The position numbers and the translations under genes are program-made. Below are positions 57,802-64,000 of a DNA stretch of 64,000 nt, in pieces (within the stretch, counting starts at the first letter, position 1; every line of letters begins with the position of its first letter). The DNA is from Pseudisothecium myosuroides (Eukaryota; Streptophyta; Bryopsida; Hypnales; Lembophyllaceae), in assembly GCA_951799445.1 (NCBI GenBank), contig OX637292.1, forward strand, positions 6,761,296 through 6,825,295, read 5' to 3'. The notes beneath the pieces are model-generated. The model did not search any database. It was not told where the DNA came from and was given only the letters and a program-made list of their open reading frames with translations.

Positions 57802-58524
57802 ATGGAAGCTCGAATATCAGCGGTTAGTGGGGGAACTCGGGAGAAATTTGTATTAGAAGGCAGAGCACTTCTAGGAACCCATGCCCAAGCCCCTGAGATG
57901 GTTGCCTCTGAATCCATGGAGCTCAGACACCCGAAATCGCATTACCCTCTGATGGCGACCTTGCTCGTCCTCATGGTGTTGGGTGTGGGTGCCATTTGCT
58001 GCTGCTGTTACCAGTGGGAGGGACGCATGCGAATACAAGCTCAGCCTCGAAGCCCAGGACATTCCGAGATGACCGGAGGCACACCAAGATCATCACCAAG
58101 TTCTCGGCTAAGTTCAGGGGAATTTTGCGGCACAAATCCAAGAGTAAGAACAGCCTTTCCTCCAAATTTTAATTTATCTCTGGCATTTGTTCAGACTAGA
58201 CGTCTCGTGGTAGACACAGTCTCCGCGTTATAATTCTCAATCTCTGCAACATTGCTCTAGTCTCTGGCGTGTAGCAACTAAGAGTGACAAGAAGCCAGTC
58301 TCCAGTTAATTTGAGGATGCCCCTCTAACAGAAATTCAATTGATTGAATGTAGGTATCATCAGTCTCGGTGATAATGCCCGGAGACGACATTCCTCGGTT
58401 CATTGCCTGGACTGCCCCACAAGGAGCTCCTGCTGCTTCTGCCATCCCTAAATCTCTTCGACCAACTCCAGCGGAGCCTGACCTAAATGGTGGGAAATTC
58501 TCTGGCCATTCCGTCATGGCTTGA
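57802..58524 (+). CDS. At5g65660-like single-pass membrane protein, two exons
   Basis: Exon 1 (57802-58143) ends CCAAGA|GTAAGA. Exon 2 (58354-58524) follows GATTGAATGTAG in phase 0, giving 170 residues. A transmembrane segment (about residues 51-70, PLMATLLVLMVLGVGAICCC) runs into CYQWEGRMR. Exon 2 carries VIMPGDDIPRFIA. This pairing of G/YPL...CCYHW and LMPGD-x-(V/I)P-(K/R)-FIA is what I know from the plant family annotated as hydroxyproline-rich glycoprotein family protein (At5g65660 type), whose function is unknown. The product is slightly longer than the Arabidopsis relative. The frame is open upstream to 57661 and there encodes a hydrophobic signal-like stretch (ILVIGYLFFWLLLNCGVANA) with no ATG; I prefer the ATG at 57802 because relatives lack a signal peptide. 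Confidence 0.75.
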
Positions 58525-59020
58525 AATTCGTGAATTCCTGGCAGAATTTCCGGTTGACAATGCTGATGAAGCATCGGACAGGTATCTATATATATATATA
58601 TATACGTAGCTGGTTTGAAAAGTAGCTTCACTTCCAGAGTGGAGGGGCGAGCATAGTGGAGGATGTGGAATTGCATTGTTTGAACGTAGCTGCCTCGTGA
58701 GTGATATGTAATTAGTACCGCAGAGTAGAGGATCTTGTTCACGGCTCGGAGAAAAATTCAGGCTCTTGCCAAGCGTTTGTAGAAACTGGTGAAGCCGTAG
58801 CAACGTCGGATTGCTTGTTGTCAAACTTTGAGCTGGATTTCGCTCCCTTCCATCCAGCAGTGCGAGGAGGTTGCGAAATTGTAACTTCGTACCAGAACAT
58901 GTTGGGCGTCCTCAGTAAAGGTACAAATGAGGTTCTCCTTAAAAAGACTGGAACTAGACTTCATTTATGTACTTGTGCTATATGTTTGTGTAATGCAATG
59001 CACACCAAACTTTGAAGCCT
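58525..59020 (+). other. probable 3' UTR and flank
   Basis: Includes a TA microsatellite (58587-58604). No further exon signal was found. The frame 58815-59015 has no domain. No clear polyadenylation signal can be singled out. Confidence 0.4.
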
Positions 59021-60770
59021 TCAAATTGAAATTCTTGTCAGTGTGAAGACATCTTGTTTGATCAGGATATGCATTGCTGTTTTCAATGAACAACTGAGAA
59101 TGGTCGAGTCTGTACCAGGGTGTTTTTTTTGGGCGTTTAAGTGCCAGACTCTAGTGTCGTGGCTCATTCACAGAGGTCTAAGTATGGAGGGACCATCCTG
59201 TATTCCTTGCATGGTGACTCCTACAGTCCAAAACAAAAACGCTGGTCTGTACTGAAGGGAAGACGAAAAGAAGGGAGGCGGTATTTGTAAAACAATATCC
59301 TTTAACCTCTAAAGCATTTCCTTTTCTTTTTTTTTAATCAATTCTGCCAAAAGAGACATCAATTTCGTAAGGTGAAGTTTCAACTTTGAAATTTTTAAAG
59401 GAAAAAAAATGTGCCTTCTGCAACTTGAGGAATTTCATATCATGTTTGGGGAATTGGGTTGAGAATCTATGAAAAAATTTCATCTAAAGTAAATTTGATT
59501 TTCTGTCCTTTAATAAATCATTACATTAAATTTGATTTTCTGTCCTTTAGTGAATCATTAATTAAAGGATACACAGATGATAGGAAAAATGATATTGCAA
59601 AATTATTTTATATGGAATTGAAAAATTGCAATTAGTTGATCATGAGTTCATTCAAATTTGGAATTTGCATAAGAAACAATGCAAAATATATCATATTAGA
59701 TTAGTTGCAACCTTACATATTCAATTGTACTTATAAGAAGCCAATAAAGAATCACAACATGCACACATAGATAGAGAGATAGAAGACCTCTACCCATTTT
59801 TTGGGTTGGCATAAATAAGAGTTTGTTCATCTAGGTTCCCACATGAGATCCATAATAAGCATCAACAATATGAAAACAAAAGTTAAACTTTAAGAAATAC
59901 CTCTTATAGATGTTTCAAATGATGTTCCAATCAATAATTAAAGATTACAAATTTCTCAAGTATGGAAATCCAATTGCTCTTCAATTCAACTAAATCCAAT
60001 ATAAACCCGAGCGCATCCCATGGTTTGATTGAAAACACTAATCTCCAATGGGAAACCTTCTACCAAACCTTCCAAGTCTCAATGTTGTATGAAAACATTC
60101 AACTATATATTGAATTGTTCCATGTCAATTTTAGGTCAAAAGGATTTTCAATGATATGCTGACAATAGAGATTATGGGAAAATTATATATAAGCAATGAC
60201 ATATTGTTGTAATGTGAAGTTTTCATTCACCGTACAACAAGGGAAAGGTTCCATTCACCATACATGTGAACTTTGAACCTTTCCTTACGACAATCTAGAA
60301 ATTTTCTTCGTCTAAATTTTGCACATTTATTTTGTGTTAAGCTAAAATCAATTGCAAAAAATTAAATGTTAATAGATTAAGTGTTAACATAGTACAAATC
60401 AAAGTTCACTAGTGTGGTCAATAGAGCCTCTACTAACTTATAAGTGCAATAGCCTTGTTGTATCTTTGCTAATCAATAGTAAACCTGGTCTCTCTTTGTA
60501 TTGATTTTCCATGATCCTGATGTAGAGCATTCAGTGTGTGGAATTTTCTATTTAGGTTTGGCAACACAGAATTTCACCAATGAGCCGTGACAATTCCTCA
60601 ACCCCTCGATTTGCCCATTGCCGTACTCAAAGTGAACTTCACAGAATACGGCTCAAAGCATCCCGATTTCAACAAGAAAACCTTCAGTTAAATTGTGAAA
60701 AAATCAGGTCGTACACTTCGTGGTTGCATGCCAAACTGATCGATCAAAACTGAGTCCCTAGATATCAGAT
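59021..60770. other. gene-free stretch
   Basis: A 30-bp block (TTTGATTTTCTGTCCTTTA) is duplicated at about 59,490 and 59,528. TTAACCTCTAAAGC near 59,304 is a degenerate look-alike of the TTAA-element end without a partner. No gene was recognised. Confidence 0.4.
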
Positions 60771-60793
60771 TTCCGGGCTTTACTGGACGGATC

Positions 60794-61230
60794 TTACAAA
60801 TTGATCGACCGGGTGGCAGATCGAAACCTGGGAAGCAGAGGCCTCGAGAGCAATACCAATCTGTAGAGAGTCCAGATTCCCCTGTTGTTGCAACCGTTCT
60901 CTTCTATGGATGCTGGTCTGTGCGCAACAAGAGCACCAAACCCATCCATACTCAAAATCCAAAGAACCGTGTCGACTGTCGACTTCAACACCGGTACCGA
61001 GACCCTGAAAATCATGAGAAACACATCAAGGCAATGATCTGAGAAGCCCAACGCCACTCCGGGCTCCCGTGACTGGCTTCAGCATAGCTAACCAAGTTAC
61101 CGCAGCAAAAGACGTACGGTGTAAGGAATCCTCACGAACTGTGCTGCAACGGGAGCATTCTTCATACCAGAATACTTAAGCACTAAGTGGTTCAAATGCA
61201 ACATGTCAAAGAGTTGTTCAAAAAGAAAAA
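60794..61230 (-). CDS. exon-like pair, unknown product
   Basis: The upstream exon-like block (about 61,230-61,106) ends CTGCG|GTAACTTGG and encodes YSGMKNAPVAAQFVRIPYTV. The downstream block begins after CATGATTTTCAG at 61,008 and stays open either to TAA at 60,794 (in phase with the upstream block) or, in another frame, to TAG/TAA at 60,780. The intervening 98 bp would be the intron. I do not recognise the protein. It could be a decayed gene or a fortuitous arrangement of good splice motifs; base composition here is higher in GC than the flanks, which favours former coding sequence. Confidence 0.25.
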
Positions 61231-61901
61231 AAGAGTAGGTAATTGCAAAGCAGGTTAAGTTATAAAAAAAAATTGTAGACTGAATAGGACCTACCGAGTT
61301 GTGGGTGGTGAGGTTGATACTCACTTGCAATTATCTGTTGATGACTTGGCATGCTTTGCAATTAGCCGACAAAATCTCGATGTCGAAGAGTGGAGCTGTT
61401 AGACTTTTTTCATTGCTTAATCAATCAAAACATGCCACGACGACAAAACTCTCCTATAGTGAGATTGTGTTAGGTGGATCTGCACTCACTAAGTTAATAC
61501 CGGTTGGTGGTAGTAGAGATTTCTCTAAGATTTCTCTCACTGCCAAACCAATGAAATTTCTACTTCATACCCATCCTATTGAAATTTGCACAAACAAATA
61601 GTGAGCATTATTGGTCTTAATCTGGCTCTCCTAAACCAATTGAAACATACCAAGACAGCAAAACTCTCCTACATTGAGACTATGTGACTAAAGTTGGAGC
61701 AATGATCGACCAGACCATTATTTTGGTTGCTTTTGCACTTCCAGCTTCGGATCAGGCTGTTACACCAACCATGTTGCCCTTAGAAATGCCTGAAATGAAG
61801 ACCAATATATCCAGACCACAAGAAATCAACAAACAAAAAACTATCTTTTTTGTTGCCAGTAGCTTCAAGAGGTGCAATTCAAAAAACACTTCTACCCACA
61901 C
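61231..61901. other. gene-free stretch with a short duplication
   Basis: CAAAACTCTCCTATAGTGAG (61,444) recurs as CAAAACTCTCCTACATTGAG (61,659). Frames 61299-61601 and 61684-61911 have no domain. Confidence 0.4.
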
Positions 61902-62212
61902 CATTAGATGAGATTTGAGGGCAAGGGAGGGCCGTTTCAAGCTTGCTCCCCTTGCTGGGAATAGTCATAATATTTTAATACTAATAAAATATTAAAATAA
62001 TAAAAATATTAAAAAAATATTGAAATGTTATTTAAAAAAAAATTAAATTATTTAATTTTTTTAAATAAAAAACATATTAAATAATTAATTAAATAATAAT
62101 TTTTGACGTGGCATTGTCTTGTCTACATCAAATTATAGTTCCTAGGGCGTTCCTAGAGTTCCCACAGTTCAGGAACTCGAAATTTTGTTTTGCCTCCAAA
62201 TTTCTTCTAATG
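61902..62212. mobile_element. MITE, family F (copy F3)
   Basis: A 311-bp element with ends CATTAGATGAGATTTGAGG and CCAAATTTCTTCTAATG. It shares GCAAGGGAGGGCCGTTTCAA with F1 and GTTCCCACAGTTCAGGAAC-type right-arm sequence with F1 and F2. Its AT-rich centre is expanded. Confidence 0.75.
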
Positions 62213-63830
62213 TAGAGTCTTCAGTGCACTATACAATATGTTAAGGCAATCATGTAGTTTGGATCCTAAAGTTTTTGAGGTTTGGATACCAAAGTCACAA
62301 AGTTCGGGCCCCAAGTACTTGAGGTTTCGATCCCAAACTTATGAAGTTTGGATTCCAAGTTGTAGTTTTGTTTCCCAAATCATGAAGTTGGGGTTCAAGT
62401 TCTTCTCTTTAAGTTAACTTGTAATAAATTTGTTTATTTTATCTTTAAAGTAATTTGCTTTTACTTTAACTTCACTTGCTTTCATTTCAAGATAATTTTT
62501 CTTTATTTCATATAAAATCCATTTTACTTTGAAACAAAAAGCCACTCGAGCTAAATAAGGGGGGGGACTGAACCAACAGTATTAAGCCCCTGCTAAATTA
62601 CACCCACTTGGGTCGTTGCAAGAAACACCATCAGTTTTTGTTCCACTTTGGCGTTTTTTGGCTAGTACTCCAGTACTATGAGCTTTTTGCATATTAATTT
62701 TTAAAAATAAAATAAAATAATGATAATTAGTATAATACTATAAATAGCATATCACCAAAATTTCAGACCTAAAAAAAATCTGAGTCAAAAGTTATTCACA
62801 AAAGAAAAAAGCTGAAAATTTGAAGAAAATACATACTCTGACGTTTAAATTTGTAAAAAATAGGAAAAAATATTTTCAAAGAAACCAAAAATAGAACATT
62901 TGGTAAGACTTCATGATGAAGAGATTTGAATAAAAAAATTATCTTGAAACCATCTTTATTGTTCAGAACTGCGCGTGCAAGGGAGCCCTCTTTGCAAGGA
63001 TGTGGTGGACATAAAATAAATTATTTTTTAATTCCCCTTAATAGAAACATGAGTTACTACTATGCAAATAGACCATAGAAATTTCAGCTTTAAATCATTA
63101 AATTTGGGGACTCCATAGTACTCAAAACCCCTAAAACGCAAAACGTGACATATTAATTTAATTGATTTTTAAATATAAGATGATTTTTTTTAATTTCTGA
63201 AAAATATGAGATATAAATACATTCAAGATATACATCTCCAATAAAAATCTCAAATTCATGAGAGTCAAGCTTAAAAAGTTATTGCAAAAGAAAGATTCAA
63301 AACTTCATTTGTAACACATACCTAGTACCGGTGTTTCTTGCAATGACCCACTTGGACTTCAAATTGGGAAGGTTTGTATGTCTTCACCTTTTGGCACTAC
63401 CTAGGTGGGCCCGTGGTACATGTAATGAATGAAAGGGAGTGCAAAACTTCACATGCTTAGCCAAACTTGAGTGTAAGCGCTTCTCCTAGCGAAAAGTATG
63501 CTTAACGTACCCCTTAATAAAGGTCGGGCCTATGACGACCTTTGATTTCAAGCCTCACTATCCATCACTTTGTTTGTTGTCATTCCACAACTATGTACTA
63601 ATGGAAAATTTTACATTTATTTTTTGGAGATGAAGTCATATGTTCACTACAAGTTATAAAATTTTCAAATTTTTTTGGGAAAAAATTTAAATTATTGTGA
63701 ATTTTTTTAGAGTATAAAAAATCCATATGAAATATAAAATACCCTCCAAAAATTAGAAAATTTCACCATACATGTATATCATCTATACCTTAAATTTTTA
63801 TTTATTTTTGGTTCTATTTGATATGTTAAG
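62213..63830. other. gene-free AT-rich stretch
   Basis: Short AAGTTTGGAT or AAGTTCGGG phrases recur at 62,275-62,400. The block GTTTCTTGCAA or GTTGCAAGAAAC occurs at 62,615 and 63,333 in opposite orientation, so about 700 bp between them may be a degraded inverted-repeat element. No gene was recognised. Confidence 0.4.
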
Positions 63831-63837
63831 ATTTAAA

Positions 63838-64000
63838 AAATTGTAACTCTCAAAGTAGTGTTCTTTGTACCGTTGGAAAGCTCTTTGCATGGAGGGGTGC
63901 ATAGACTTTGTTTTGTGCACTTTGGACCTATGGTGTGAAAGTTATTGAATTTCAAAGTTTTTATAAATAAAAAAATTGAACTAAATTATCTTTTATTTTT
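63838..64000 (+). repeat. dispersed repeat family R (copy at window end)
   Basis: ATGGAGGGGTGCATAGACTT, GGACCTATGGTGTGAAAG and TTTCAAAGTTTTTATAAAT give the clearest version of the repeat whose inverted copies lie at 8.9-12.3 kb. It runs off the end of the window. Confidence 0.6.

Noticed and set aside
57297..57917. 206-codon minus-strand open frame
   Set aside because: It opposes the spliced plus-strand gene and its leader, has no domain, and its composition (Ser/Arg/Phe-rich) looks like an antisense shadow.
61106..61230. Aconitase-like reading of FVRIPYTVRLLLR
   Set aside because: The resemblance to the PYSIRILLE motif is a few residues only and nothing else of the enzyme follows.

Overview
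This window reads as nuclear DNA of a land plant with a large, AT-rich, repeat-packed genome. The evidence is: a U6 snRNA gene with a plant-type promoter (USE and TATA 24 bp apart), a plant LINE with DUF4283/CCHC ORF1 and a zf-RVT tail on ORF2, a canonical Stowaway-like MITE (TA|CTCCCTCCGTCCC), CACTA-type MITEs with 3-bp TSDs, and a spliced gene of the plant At5g65660-like single-pass membrane protein family. I cannot name the species.

Real host genes are sparse: (i) a possible terminal exon at 3.5 kb; (ii) a RING-finger ORF at 8.2-8.6 kb (-) whose stop codon lies in the end of an adjacent MITE; (iii) a short three-exon gene or gene fragment at 16.9-17.7 kb (-) whose N-terminus resembles plant ubinuclein-type HIRA-complex proteins, next to a GC-rich promoter-like island; (iv) a U6 snRNA gene at 27.7 kb (-); (v) the two-exon At5g65660-like gene at 57.8-58.5 kb (+); (vi) an exon-like pair at 60.8-61.2 kb (-).

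The rest is mobile and repeated DNA. A LINE of about 7.1 kb (35,205-43,269) has a 17-bp target duplication and a poly(A) tail, and carries a younger MITE in its 3' UTR. Two elements, each made of two long adjacent hairpins, lie at 14.5-16.3 and 23.6-25.5 kb, with a half copy at 19.9-20.6 kb. An inverted duplication (26.7-28.4 against 31.7-33.0 kb) carries the U6 gene in one arm and a broken U6 copy in the other. Minisatellites and dispersed repeats fill much of what remains.

The most notable system is a superfamily of non-autonomous elements of about 0.6-0.93 kb that start CCCCTAAA and end TTTAGGGG and are always flanked by TTAA (ten well-supported copies or parts, in three families). A paralogous empty site holding one TTAA, a nested insertion whose length arithmetic closes exactly, and two elements abutting on one shared TTAA together support TTAA target duplication. 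That is the signature of piggyBac-type transposition, which to my knowledge is seldom reported in land plants. No transposase is present in the window, so these copies depend on an enzyme encoded elsewhere or now lost.
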